From a virus, in the IMG/VR virus record IMGVR_UViG_3300045110_000289, positions 1-46,229 of that record: a stretch of 46,229 nt of DNA, one strand, 5' to 3'. Both the position numbers and the translations under genes were made by a program. This document shows, piece by piece, positions 30,701-37,812 of this stretch (positions are counted from its first letter, which is position 1; the number at the start of each line of letters is the position of its first letter). The notes beneath the pieces were generated by a model. That model saw only the letters and a program-made list of their open reading frames with translations, ran no database searches and was not told the origin of the DNA.

Positions 30701-32672
30701 GGTCCGGTCGCACCACGTCGAGGCCGTAGTTGTGCCGGGCCTGCAGATCGATCCCGGTGCGTTCCGACAGGTTCGAGACCACGTCCGCGAGCTCGGCGTA
30801 GGCCGACGCCTGCGAGGCGGGCACCCCGGCCGCGACGAGGCGGGACTCGACCGCGGTCCGGAGTGCGGAGACCGCCGGGGCGTCGGCGGTGGCGAGCGGT
30901 TCAGCCGCGAGCTGCTTGGTGAGCGCCTCGAGCTCGCGGCCGTTCATCGCCTCCGGGTCGAGACGCAGCTCGTTGACGAACGCGGCGTTGTGCTCGGTGG
31001 GGGCGATCTGCGTCACGTAGCGCGCGGTCGGGATCGGGAGGTCCCCGCCCGACTGGGTCGCGAACGCGTAGGCCTCAGGGCTGCCGGTCAGCTCGGCGGC
31101 CTTCGTCGCCGGGTCGACGCCCTTCGATTGCCAATACTCGTTCCAGTGCTCGAGCGGGGCGTAGAGGGTCTCGGCGCCGCCCTTCGTGGCGGAGGCGATC
31201 AGGGCTTCGATGGCCTCGGGGCTGCGCGGGATCGTTTTGGATTCGGCCGCGTCGGTGCCGAGTTTTTCGACAAAGCGCACAGCAGCGTGCGTGCTGATCG
31301 TCTGCGCCCCGATCGCTACGAGGGTGCTGATGGCCGTCGCCGCCGCTGCTGATGGGCGCGCATCGAGATAGTCCTGGAAGGTCTTCTCTTTATTGGACGG
31401 GAGCGCGAACCACTCACCGAGGTCCTGCAGGACCGTCGCGACTTCCTCGCCGGGGATCTCGCTCGCGATCTGATGCGCGAGCAGTTTCACGAACGGCGCT
31501 TTCGCGGCCAGGTCGCCGAGCAATTTGTGCGCCGGGATGAACTCGGTGGCGACTTCGACCGCGCCCTGGAAGGCGGCGAACGCAGCGGCCTTGTTGACCG
31601 GCACGCCTTCGGCCCGCGCTTGCGCATAGGCTTGCCCGCCCGTCGTGAGGCCGGCCAAGCCGAGCAGCACGGTCGAGCCGCCGCCTGTTGCCAGGCTTAA
31701 CGCGACCCCGGGCGCTTGCTGCACGAACGATTCGAGCCCGCTGTAGATCGACTGCTCGACAAAGCCCGCGCCCGGGCGCGGGCCGCGGCTGCGCTCCGCC
31801 AGGTGCTCGGCGACGGCAGCGCTCGCGGTCGCAAACGCGGCCACCCGGGCGAACGCGCCCGGCACCGGCGCGACGAACGTTTCGCCCTCCCACCGTCCGC
31901 CGTCGAGCGCGCCCTTGGAGTATTGCGACTCGACGGAAAACGTCGGATGCCCGTGCTGCTTGAACGTGTCCGGAAAGTGATCGACGCCGAACTGCATCGG
32001 CGTGCCGCCTGTCGCCTTGAAGTAGCCGCGATAGTCGTAGTGGCTGTCGGGGTGATCGACGTCGGTGATCTGGTTCGTGGCGGCCCACTGCTGAAATGCG
32101 GTTTCCTCCGGCGCGGTGAGGGTCGTAATTTCCGGGGCGCGGCGATCGAAGGCGGCGTAGTCCTGCTGCGCCTGCAGGCTGAGTTCCGCGCCCGCTTGGA
32201 TCGCGCCCCAGAGACTCTGACCGAGGCTCGCGATCCCCGCCGGCGCGATCCCCGCGAGATTCCGGCCGATGCGTAGCGTGTGATCCATCGCGGTCAACGG
32301 CCCGAGGTCGTCCTTCGCGATCGCGACGTTCGCCGGATCGTCGGCCAGCCAGGCGCCGAGGGTCGGATGATCTCGGCCCGCTGCCGCGACGTCGTCGGCC
32401 TGCGCCTGTGCCTGGTAATGCGGCAACTTGCGCGCGATGAGGGCGGAGGGAATCCCGTAACGCAACGCGAGTCGGCGGGCCTCGGCCGCGGCGTCTGGCG
32501 TCAGATCGCTGGAGGCTCTCGCCGTCTGCCGGAGCGTCGTGTCCTGCGCGGCCTGCCGATCGACGAGGAGATCGTGCGCGTCGTCGTAGAGCGTGCGGGG
32601 CTTCGCGGCCGGCGCGGCCTCCGGCACCGGCGCGAGTTGCTCGAGCGCCTCGTCGTAGAGGTTGCTCGCCAC
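24714..32672 (-). CDS. Giant ejection (gp16-like) polyvalent protein with ART-like and zincin modules
   Basis: The 2,652-aa protein begins at GTG 32672, overlapping the preceding stop (TAGTG). Domains in order: N-terminal helical part; a segment with HYDYRGYFKATGG and HFPDTFKQHGHPTFSVES near residues 205-250; an Ala/Gly-rich, membrane-like region (~290-420); an ADP-ribosyltransferase-like domain from about residue 1083 (YHGSPHDFDRF, GHGLYFAEN); a zinc-metalloprotease-like box HEMGH near 1390; then long coiled coils and a hydrophobic C-terminal region (GWNLWTALQQPLG). Position after internal proteins marks it as the largest ejected core protein. Longer start at 33065 overlaps the preceding gene and was rejected. 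Confidence 0.8.
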   Translation of the reverse strand: MASNLYDEALEQLAPVPEAAPAAKPRTLYDDAHDLLVDRQAAQDTTLRQTARASSDLTPDAAAEARRLALRYGIPSALIARKLPHYQAQAQADDVAAAGRDHPTLGAWLADDPANVAIAKDDLGPLTAMDHTLRIGRNLAGIAPAGIASLGQSLWGAIQAGAELSLQAQQDYAAFDRRAPEITTLTAPEETAFQQWAATNQITDVDHPDSHYDYRGYFKATGGTPMQFGVDHFPDTFKQHGHPTFSVESQYSKGALDGGRWEGETFVAPVPGAFARVAAFATASAAVAEHLAERSRGPRPGAGFVEQSIYSGLESFVQQAPGVALSLATGGGSTVLLGLAGLTTGGQAYAQARAEGVPVNKAAAFAAFQGAVEVATEFIPAHKLLGDLAAKAPFVKLLAHQIASEIPGEEVATVLQDLGEWFALPSNKEKTFQDYLDARPSAAAATAISTLVAIGAQTISTHAAVRFVEKLGTDAAESKTIPRSPEAIEALIASATKGGAETLYAPLEHWNEYWQSKGVDPATKAAELTGSPEAYAFATQSGGDLPIPTARYVTQIAPTEHNAAFVNELRLDPEAMNGRELEALTKQLAAEPLATADAPAVSALRTAVESRLVAAGVPASQASAYAELADVVSNLSERTGIDLQARHNYGLDVVRPDLAVLQERPPDATQTPSEAPSAAPEASSPALAETPLPADTQPAGEAITASGDVQANPVSATFLGHGPSGPLYNIVGGPSDRSTVSAGELAAQGIAIPETPDEAAQLNGEQLRAQAMETRAAARLDTAAATAESEGPDGAESETRSGAGGEGRPARNRIAPSFPRERERPAQRARREAEHVEGLFTHFHDAAQTLDPTVDPVDLRAEFDFRFAAWQDLNESYQDSGHDPLDLLRAIADNGGLNEESSSGWRGELADLKSGLKFGAVAGVGKVFRAATAKDGAGRPITGLPFDVMQQRLQQDPRFAWIENVNILFDQLDEIIRNPPNLRGLPGTDELRADVRMDERVAWWRDSWRPVDFDVTEFHQGPKDETAPGEAQPVLPGTEGVREQEIATPEFALPFALTSEKGTPTKHASKVGALFDELFQALYHGSPHDFDRFSSEKIGTGEGAQAFGHGLYFAENQDVAGGYQRDLARAGALTINGKPWQQARLTKTQREMLTAVEANNLRLNDRDIQQSLGDAYRESHATDKQWQTWTKDWNALAGRLEQAESKGFLYQVDIPDEHIATMLDWDAPLSEQSETIQRALIPLVQRSIDEEFTTLKDVSQATGKSAYAALRDQAVGWQTGSNVPVEQERAAASAALQALGIPGIRYLDQGSRQAGDGSHNVVVFDDSIVTVTHKDGTAVTATERKEFLQTAVAAPPTGAPDRRGSIRFGADHQFTISLLEKADPSTFLHEMGHFFLEVFGDAADVLTQRDPSTLTDAQRKVLADYGATLQRFGVESRDAITREHHEQWAREFEGYLFEGKAPSVGLRAAFSRFRAWLVGVYGSLTKLNVKLTPEVRAILDRLLASDQAIAEAEASRGIPALFTTAASAGMSDAEFSLYTKTITDANRTARERLDQQLLAEVRREQTAIWKTQRDAIQAIVTSETQAQPVYQALDAVRGPLKLAKDLIVDRYGKERLKSLPRPYVYTTSEEGVDPNLVAEMFGFSSGDELLAAVAQAPPMKAAIEQETTRRMLAEHGSLLLDGTLGESAHAAVADEDRDAIVRAEMKALRKLQRTVTPHVRLAEREGQGAVRATAAFGDREVSALKAQARGGAATIRGGIPPASVFRDAAQQRIAGATVRTLTPQVFASAARHAGVRAIEQAARQEFDQAIVSKQQQLFNEALAREATRAKDDVTDRAAWVESHNRTAARARLGLAGGSYLDQWDGVLDRYSFAKASPKVLDRLVSMRKWVEGLESQGLPVDLPEALLDDTRHVNYQELTVEQFVGVTDGLKALVHLAQLKNTLLKAVDERDFAVVRDGLVASIREHHDLQTVPLEFRPGDEKWRKVSRWFASHTKLAILARALDGHVDGGPMWEAFIRPINAAADAEEVRKQDAGAAYTAILETAYPGRELGTLNEKRFIPAIQASLSKEGRLAIALNWGNQTSRDRILADPRLKVNAQQVGAILDTLDERDWTFVQSTWDYLNTYWPEIAAKQERLTGLTPEKVEALPVTTKFGELAGGYYPLAYDGRKAARAGQHVAATDAKLATSAAYVRTTTKRGHVEARVQNVTLPLKLDLGVAFAHLDQVIHDLTHHEMLIDTTRLLRDSKVSEALYQTKVLATKGDLLYDQFTSMLQDLALGSSAGAGQPGVLDTAATFLRTRTQIAGMGWNLWTALQQPLGLFNGMSRVGPVWVARGMKRWLRDAATMQHTATWIAEVSPMMRSRVSTATQDLHDLRQQLRQPGGWFDQAVRTVSGDHVTQQTILDGYLWHIGIAQRVADIPTWLGGYEKAMAAGNDEARAIALADQGVLDSQGGGQIKDLAQVQRGSAVAKLFMTFYSYGNTVYNATAERASATDFAKPSEVLTFLGHLSLLTILPALATEGLRCATRTTCQDWPAYLQNVGGQILGDTMNMMVGLRELAGAAKIATGGEAGTRGYEGPAALRPITLVTQLAQQIHQGEADAAFWKATNAAAGILFRYPSAQVQRTVDGFVALEHGTTHNPLALLFGPPKAAK

Positions 32673-34432
32673 TACCGAGCCTTCTTGCGCGTCTGGATAT
32701 TGAGATAGAGATCGAGCACCGTCGAATCGCTGACCGGCTGCCGGTGCTCGCGCAGCGCGCGCTCGAGATCGGCGCGGTCCGTGGGGCTGATGTCGGCGAT
32801 CGTCGTGTCGAGCAGTGCTTTCCCAGGCGTCGCGCTGTGCCAGCCTTGCGATTGGAAGAACATCCCGAACCACGACGACCCCGGCGTGCCCGGAGTTCCC
32901 TGGCTGAGCAGATCGTCCACGACGCCTTGGATGTCGGCGTTGGTGACCTTTTTCCCCTGGTCCTGCGCCGCGGCGACGCGGAGATCGACCATCCGGAGCA
33001 GCGAGGCGCGGGCGTTCTTCTGAGCCGGTGAGTATTTCTCCTTGTCGGTCTGCGTCGTTTGCCACAGCGTGTCGTCGACGATCTGCTGATGGGTTCGGAA
33101 CCCGGCCAGGTCTTTGTCCGCCGCGGTCTTGTTGCCGGTGCGGATGTCGAGTTGCATCTTCGCGAGCTGTTTGAACTCAACCTGATCGAGCTTTCCGCGA
33201 TATTTCAGCAGGTTGTCGGTGGCGAACGCGGTCGGATCGTCGGCCGCTGTCTGCATCAGCCCGTAGTAGGTCGGGAGATCGGTCTCGACGCCGTTCCCCT
33301 TCGTCAGGACCTCAGCATACGAGCGCAACGCTTTGCGATCGTTGACATCGAATTTGGCCCAGATCTCGGCCGGAATTTTCGTGACGTCGTGGGTGCGCTC
33401 GACCAGATTGAGCGCGCCGGCCAGCGTCGACTCTTGAGCATCGCGCGTCGCCTTCGCCGTGATGTTGGCCTCGTGCTCGATGCGTTCGAGGACGGCGTCC
33501 TGCACGTCGGGGTCGTCGATCGCTTTCGCCTTCGTGCGTTGCTCTGCCAATGAGCCGCCGGCCGCAAGAATCTTCGCCGTCTCAACTTGCGCCTTCCCAC
33601 GGGTCGTGCCAACCGCGAGCGCTTTCTCGATGTCGTCCTGCTGCGTGCCGGCGATCTGATCCTTGTTGGCGGTGAAGTAGGTGTTGGCCTGCGCCGCTCG
33701 GTCCTGCGCGATCAGGCTCTTGATCACCCCGAGGTGCGTGTCGGTCGTGAACTTTTCGGTGAGCGCCTGGGTCGCCTCCGTACCGAGCCCTTGCCGCGTC
33801 GCGAACTGCCCGATCGCGTCGACGCCGTCCTGGAGCTCGATGTGCACCTGCCGCAGGTCGGTCGCATGGGCCGCCGCCGCGTTGGTGGAGTTGCTAAGAA
33901 ACGCGTTGAATTCGCTGACGTCGTGCGCCTGCTGCTCGGCGAAGACGTGCCGCAGGATCGGGCCCTGCAGGTTTTGCCAGTGGGCGGCTTTGTCTTTGTC
34001 GCCGAAGGCGGCGCGCTGGCGATCGTTCAGCGTGCCGTCGAGCTCGCCCGTGAATTGGTCGAACGCGGCGCTCGTCTCTTCCGGGAGGGATTGCGCGGCC
34101 TTCCCTTTCCGCGCGAGCGCGCCGGTCTGCGGATCGAAGAGCGCGGCGGAGGTGAAGGCGTCGAGCTTGTTGTTGTATTCGAGCTGCGCGACTTCGTCGG
34201 CCTGGCGCTGCGCGTCGAGGTGGACCGCGCGTTGCTCTTTGCCGAGCATCTGCCCGACCTGCCCGAGGGTCTGCCCGAGCTGCCCGAGGGCGGCCGCCTG
34301 GCGCTCACCAGAGGCGCCCTTCGCGCGGTCGAGCCCGACCCCGGTCGAGAGATCCGTCTCCGCGGCCGTCTTGCGGACGCCGGGAAGCGCGGCCGTGCCG
34401 ATACGCCGGGGGCCGTAAGTCACCGTTGGCAT
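32672..34432 (-). CDS. Internal virion (ejection) protein, gp15-like
   Basis: The 586-aa protein is highly helical and charged, with TVTYGPRRIGTAALPGVRKTAAE at the N-terminus and a GASGERQAAALGQLGQTLGQ repeat-like helix, as in podovirus core proteins. It lies between the gp14-like gene and the giant ejection protein, the same order as T7 gp14-15-16. It would line or extend the ejection channel. The ATG at 34432 overlaps the upstream gene. Confidence 0.75.
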   Translation of the reverse strand: MPTVTYGPRRIGTAALPGVRKTAAETDLSTGVGLDRAKGASGERQAAALGQLGQTLGQVGQMLGKEQRAVHLDAQRQADEVAQLEYNNKLDAFTSAALFDPQTGALARKGKAAQSLPEETSAAFDQFTGELDGTLNDRQRAAFGDKDKAAHWQNLQGPILRHVFAEQQAHDVSEFNAFLSNSTNAAAAHATDLRQVHIELQDGVDAIGQFATRQGLGTEATQALTEKFTTDTHLGVIKSLIAQDRAAQANTYFTANKDQIAGTQQDDIEKALAVGTTRGKAQVETAKILAAGGSLAEQRTKAKAIDDPDVQDAVLERIEHEANITAKATRDAQESTLAGALNLVERTHDVTKIPAEIWAKFDVNDRKALRSYAEVLTKGNGVETDLPTYYGLMQTAADDPTAFATDNLLKYRGKLDQVEFKQLAKMQLDIRTGNKTAADKDLAGFRTHQQIVDDTLWQTTQTDKEKYSPAQKNARASLLRMVDLRVAAAQDQGKKVTNADIQGVVDDLLSQGTPGTPGSSWFGMFFQSQGWHSATPGKALLDTTIADISPTDRADLERALREHRQPVSDSTVLDLYLNIQTRKKAR

Positions 34433-35011
34433 CTAGCGGGCCCCGCTCGCACGGCCGAAGCCATACCGCATGGAGAGCAACGACGCACCCCCGCCGATCA
34501 GCCCGCTCGCGATCGCGAGGCCCTTGCCACTCTCGTAGGCGTTCCCCGCCGCCGCCTGGTAGGTGCCTTCCTTGCGCGCAATCGTCGCGCGCTTCCGGAG
34601 ATCGTCGGCTTGCACCTCGAAGCCCCACGCCTCGCGCTTGGCGTTCGTGCGCAGTTGGAGCGCGTCGAGTTCGCCGAGGTAGGCCGCGTCCGCCTGCACG
34701 TCGACGGCCGACCCGTAACTGACGTCGATGTTGCCGGCGGCGATGCCCGCGCGTTCGGCGCCGATGGAGCCGCGGATCTGTGTGCGGAAGCGGCTCTCGT
34801 CTTCAGCGCCGCGCGCGACCGCATCCTGCGCCTGCAGGTCGGCAATCGCGGCGTTGGAATCGGCGAGATCCGCCTGGCTGTTCGACGCCTCCTGCGCGTG
34901 GGTGCCCTCGGCCTTCGCGGCCTCCTCGGCTTTCTTCCCCGCTTTGTAGGTCGAGTAGGCAGAGACGGCCATGCCCGCGAGCATGATCACCGCCATCGTG
35001 GTGCCGACCAT
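34433..35011 (-). CDS. Internal virion protein, gp14-like
   Basis: The 192-residue protein starts with a hydrophobic helix (VGTTMAVIMLAGMAVSAYSTYKAGKKAEE), continues with Ala/Asp-rich helices (SNSQADLADSNAAIADLQAQD) and ends with another hydrophobic part (LAIASGLIGGGASLLS). This pattern is typical of gp14-type podovirus proteins that form the first part of the ejected trans-envelope channel. It is followed by the gp15- and gp16-like genes. Confidence 0.75.
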   Translation of the reverse strand: MVGTTMAVIMLAGMAVSAYSTYKAGKKAEEAAKAEGTHAQEASNSQADLADSNAAIADLQAQDAVARGAEDESRFRTQIRGSIGAERAGIAAGNIDVSYGSAVDVQADAAYLGELDALQLRTNAKREAWGFEVQADDLRKRATIARKEGTYQAAAGNAYESGKGLAIASGLIGGGASLLSMRYGFGRASGAR

Positions 35012-35014
35012 CGG

Positions 35015-35353
35015 CTACGCCTTGTCCTTGTAGAGCGCGTCGGCGACGTCGGTGCCGGGCGACTCGAGGCACATCTCGGTGATCTGCAGGCCGACACTGC
35101 CGCGCGCATCCTGCCCGACGTTTTCATAGCTCGAGACGCTAGTGACCGTGACGCGCGCGATCAGCGTGAACTCTTTGCCCACCTTCGGCAGCGCCACCTT
35201 GAGTTTCTTGAGCGCCTCCTGCTCGAGGCTCAGTTGCAGGCCGTAGGGATACTGCGGACCGCTGTCCTCGGTCGACGACGGCGCGAGCATTCCCTCCTGA
35301 TTTTTCTTCCGCTCCGCCGCGGTGATCTTCATGCTCACCAATTTGTCAGCCAT
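35015..35353 (-). CDS. Small virion protein, capsid staple-like
   Basis: The 112-aa protein begins MADKLVSMKITAAERKKNQEG and has PQYPYGLQLSLEQEALKKL, then a beta-type half (FTLIARVTVTSVSSYENVG, RGSVGLQITEMCLE). This matches a small structural family of BPP-1-like phages annotated as capsid staple. It could stabilise the capsid or portal interface. The exact role here is inferred from the family. Confidence 0.6.
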   Translation of the reverse strand: MADKLVSMKITAAERKKNQEGMLAPSSTEDSGPQYPYGLQLSLEQEALKKLKVALPKVGKEFTLIARVTVTSVSSYENVGQDARGSVGLQITEMCLESPGTDVADALYKDKA

Positions 35354-35365
35354 CGTTTTCCACCT

Positions 35366-37588
35366 TCACCCACCCAATTCCACCGACGGCAGCACGCCGA
35401 GAATCGTCAACGGCAACGGATCGGTGTGCCGCAGAAACACGCGCCCATAGTCGCCGTAGGCGGACGACAACGTGATCTCCTCGATCCCGGTGAACGGCAC
35501 CCGCGCGAGCCCGGCCTCGAAGCCCTTGAGCTTCACCGCCGTGAGCCGCGTCGCATCGGGCCCGGCCTGAAACGTCCGCACCGACGCATCGAGAATCACC
35601 GACACCGCGCCGACGCGCTTCTTTTTGTCGCGGACGTCGACGCCCTGGACGTCCAGGTCGAGCAGGTCGATCTCCGCGAACCGAATCGCCAAGCCGGCGT
35701 GAATGACGCTCGCGGCGGGAATCGGGCCCGCGATCGTGCCCGCCGTGACGGTGAACGCCGCCGCGAGCGGCGAGGTCGGATCGCCGTTGAAGATCACCGC
35801 GCCATCCGCGACCACCGCGATCACCTGGCCCTCGAGGTGGTCGAGGCCAGTGATCGTCGTCACCGGCGCGCCGTTGTAGGTCAGGCCCGCATCGACGAAG
35901 AAGCTGTCGACGTTGAAGGTCTGGATCTCGCGCGATTCGAGGCGTTCGATGTAGCGCTTGAACACGCCGCCGATCGTCCGCCGCACGAGCAGGTAGACCG
36001 CGTCCTGGTCCGCCTCCGGGACGACGACGACATCTTCAAACCGCGCCGCGGCGCCGCTGTCGTGGCGATGCCAGCCCCAGACGTCCTGCTCGCGGATGTA
36101 GGTCAGGCCGAGCAGCGTGCCGTCCGAGCGACACGCCCAGACGATCGGGTGCGGCGTCTGCTGGTAGTCCATTCGGTCGATCGTGAACCCATCGAAGAGA
36201 TGCGCCGCGAAGAGCGAGAGGTCCCGGCCCGCGAGCCCTTCGACCTGCTGTTCGAATTGCAGATCGCGCACGATGCTGCCGCGCGCCTGCACGTAGAGGA
36301 TCGCGTTCCCGATCACGACCGGCCGCGTGCCGTTGCAGCCGATGTAGGTCTCCTGGTCGGCCGGGAGGTTCGCGGGCGTCAGCGGCACCTTGGGCTGCCC
36401 GACCGTCCACTCGCCGGCGTCGGTCATCACGATCAGCGCTTTCAGGCCGAGGAGATGGCGCACCGGGTTGTATTCGTTGCCGCTGATCTTGAACGTGATC
36501 GCGTCGTCGTCCTGCAGCGGCGACGAGATGGTGAAGTTCGAATGAAATCCGATGCGCGAGCCCCACACCGCGTCGGGCTCGAGCACGGTGTGCGCGAAGA
36601 TCCGCCGCTGCTGGTAGTAGGCCGCGGTCAGTGGATAGTTATCCGTCGTCGCGAACAGCACGCGCGGCAGCGGCGGCGTGACGGCGAAGTCGGGAATGAA
36701 CCCCGTGTCGCGAAACGACGGCGCGCCGACCGCCGTGCCGATGAACCCGAACGTGCCGTTCTGGTAGGGATCCTTGTAGACGTAATACTCAGGCGGCACC
36801 GGGCCGGCTGGCGGCGTCCAGTTCAGAATGTGCGGACTGGCCGGCGTGCCTTCGGTGATCGTGTTGACCTGCGTGATCACCGAGCCGGTGGACTCTTCGT
36901 AGGTGTCGGGCGCGGCCGACGTGACGATGTAGCTGAAGCTCTCGGTGCCGGCCGGGCCCGGCGTGATGATGATGGCGGTCGGCGGCTCGACGCCGGGCGT
37001 GGTCACGACCGGCCGGATGATCCACGAGGTCAGGGCCTGGTAGATCAGCTCGTGCGGCTGCACGACGAGCGAGGTCATCGTGATCGTGCGGCCGTTCTGC
37101 ACCCACTGAAAGCCGGCTGTGCCGAAAGGGGTCGGGATCTCGAGGATGTCGTCCGGCATCGCATACCAAAAGGCCGCGTTCGGCGGCGCGTGGTTGATGC
37201 CGGGGGCCACGGCATAGTAGTTGGTGCCGCCGCTCTCGACGATCGCGCCGATCGCGTAGTTCGTGCCGGCGTCCCACGCGTCGACGTCCTCGAGGCGCAC
37301 GAGCGCGCCGTTCTTGTAGACCCGCAGATAGAAGACGCCCGCCTCGAGGAGCACGCTCTCGCCGGCGATCTCGGAGACGTAGCGCAGCAGGAACGTCGCG
37401 GTCGAGTTGTCGCGCGATTCGTTGACGTAGCGGGTGCCGGGGCGGTTGGCGACGCCGCCGTGGCGGAGCACGAGGAAGTTGCGGCAGCGCCGCAGGCCGG
37501 TGACGTATTTCACGAGGTCCGCCCTGGCCGCGAGGGCGGGGGCGAGCTCGCCGCCGGCGAAACTCCGCGTGAAGACCGACTCGGCCAT
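35366..37588 (-). CDS. Tail tubular protein B-like (nozzle)
   Basis: The 740-aa beta-rich protein starts MAESVFTRSFAGGELAPALAARADL and continues with YVTGLRRCRNFLVLRHGGVANRPGTRYVNE, the opening motif of T7 gp12-type nozzle proteins. The gene follows the adaptor in standard order. It should make the six-fold nozzle below the adaptor ring. ATG at 37588 overlaps the upstream gene as ATGA. Confidence 0.9.
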   Translation of the reverse strand: MAESVFTRSFAGGELAPALAARADLVKYVTGLRRCRNFLVLRHGGVANRPGTRYVNESRDNSTATFLLRYVSEIAGESVLLEAGVFYLRVYKNGALVRLEDVDAWDAGTNYAIGAIVESGGTNYYAVAPGINHAPPNAAFWYAMPDDILEIPTPFGTAGFQWVQNGRTITMTSLVVQPHELIYQALTSWIIRPVVTTPGVEPPTAIIITPGPAGTESFSYIVTSAAPDTYEESTGSVITQVNTITEGTPASPHILNWTPPAGPVPPEYYVYKDPYQNGTFGFIGTAVGAPSFRDTGFIPDFAVTPPLPRVLFATTDNYPLTAAYYQQRRIFAHTVLEPDAVWGSRIGFHSNFTISSPLQDDDAITFKISGNEYNPVRHLLGLKALIVMTDAGEWTVGQPKVPLTPANLPADQETYIGCNGTRPVVIGNAILYVQARGSIVRDLQFEQQVEGLAGRDLSLFAAHLFDGFTIDRMDYQQTPHPIVWACRSDGTLLGLTYIREQDVWGWHRHDSGAAARFEDVVVVPEADQDAVYLLVRRTIGGVFKRYIERLESREIQTFNVDSFFVDAGLTYNGAPVTTITGLDHLEGQVIAVVADGAVIFNGDPTSPLAAAFTVTAGTIAGPIPAASVIHAGLAIRFAEIDLLDLDVQGVDVRDKKKRVGAVSVILDASVRTFQAGPDATRLTAVKLKGFEAGLARVPFTGIEEITLSSAYGDYGRVFLRHTDPLPLTILGVLPSVELGG

Positions 37589-37812
37589 CAGTTGATTCCG
37601 TGCTCCTCGACGAGCTCGCGGCCGTCCGCGGCATGATGGACGACGACGGCGCTGGCCTCCGGCTCTTGCTCAACGCGCGGGCCGCACCAGCACGCGCGCG
37701 TCTCCTCGTGCTCGCGCAGATCGTCGATTGGCGTGACGTGCACGTCGGGCCGGATCGTTGTGCGATCCAGCACCGGCCCCAGCCGAAGATGCATCGACGG
37801 ACGGTCAGCCAT
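37588..37812 (-). CDS. Small conserved phage protein, 74 aa
   Basis: The protein has VHVTPIDDLREHEETRACWCGPRVE and a C-terminal VVVHHAADGRELVEE. The DLREHE, CWC-x-P and H-x-x-DGRE pieces recur in small phage proteins located near structural genes. It is of unknown function. It overlaps neighbours at both ends. Confidence 0.65.
   Translation of the reverse strand: MADRPSMHLRLGPVLDRTTIRPDVHVTPIDDLREHEETRACWCGPRVEQEPEASAVVVHHAADGRELVEEHGIN

Noticed and set aside
32673-33065. Longer start of the giant ejection protein
   Set aside because: It would run through the preceding gp15-like gene; the GTG at 32672 overlaps that gene's stop in the style of this operon.
33587-37636. Long plus-strand open frame (1,349 aa)
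   Set aside because: It lies opposite the nozzle, staple and internal protein genes and has the Arg/Asp/Val composition of an antisense shadow.
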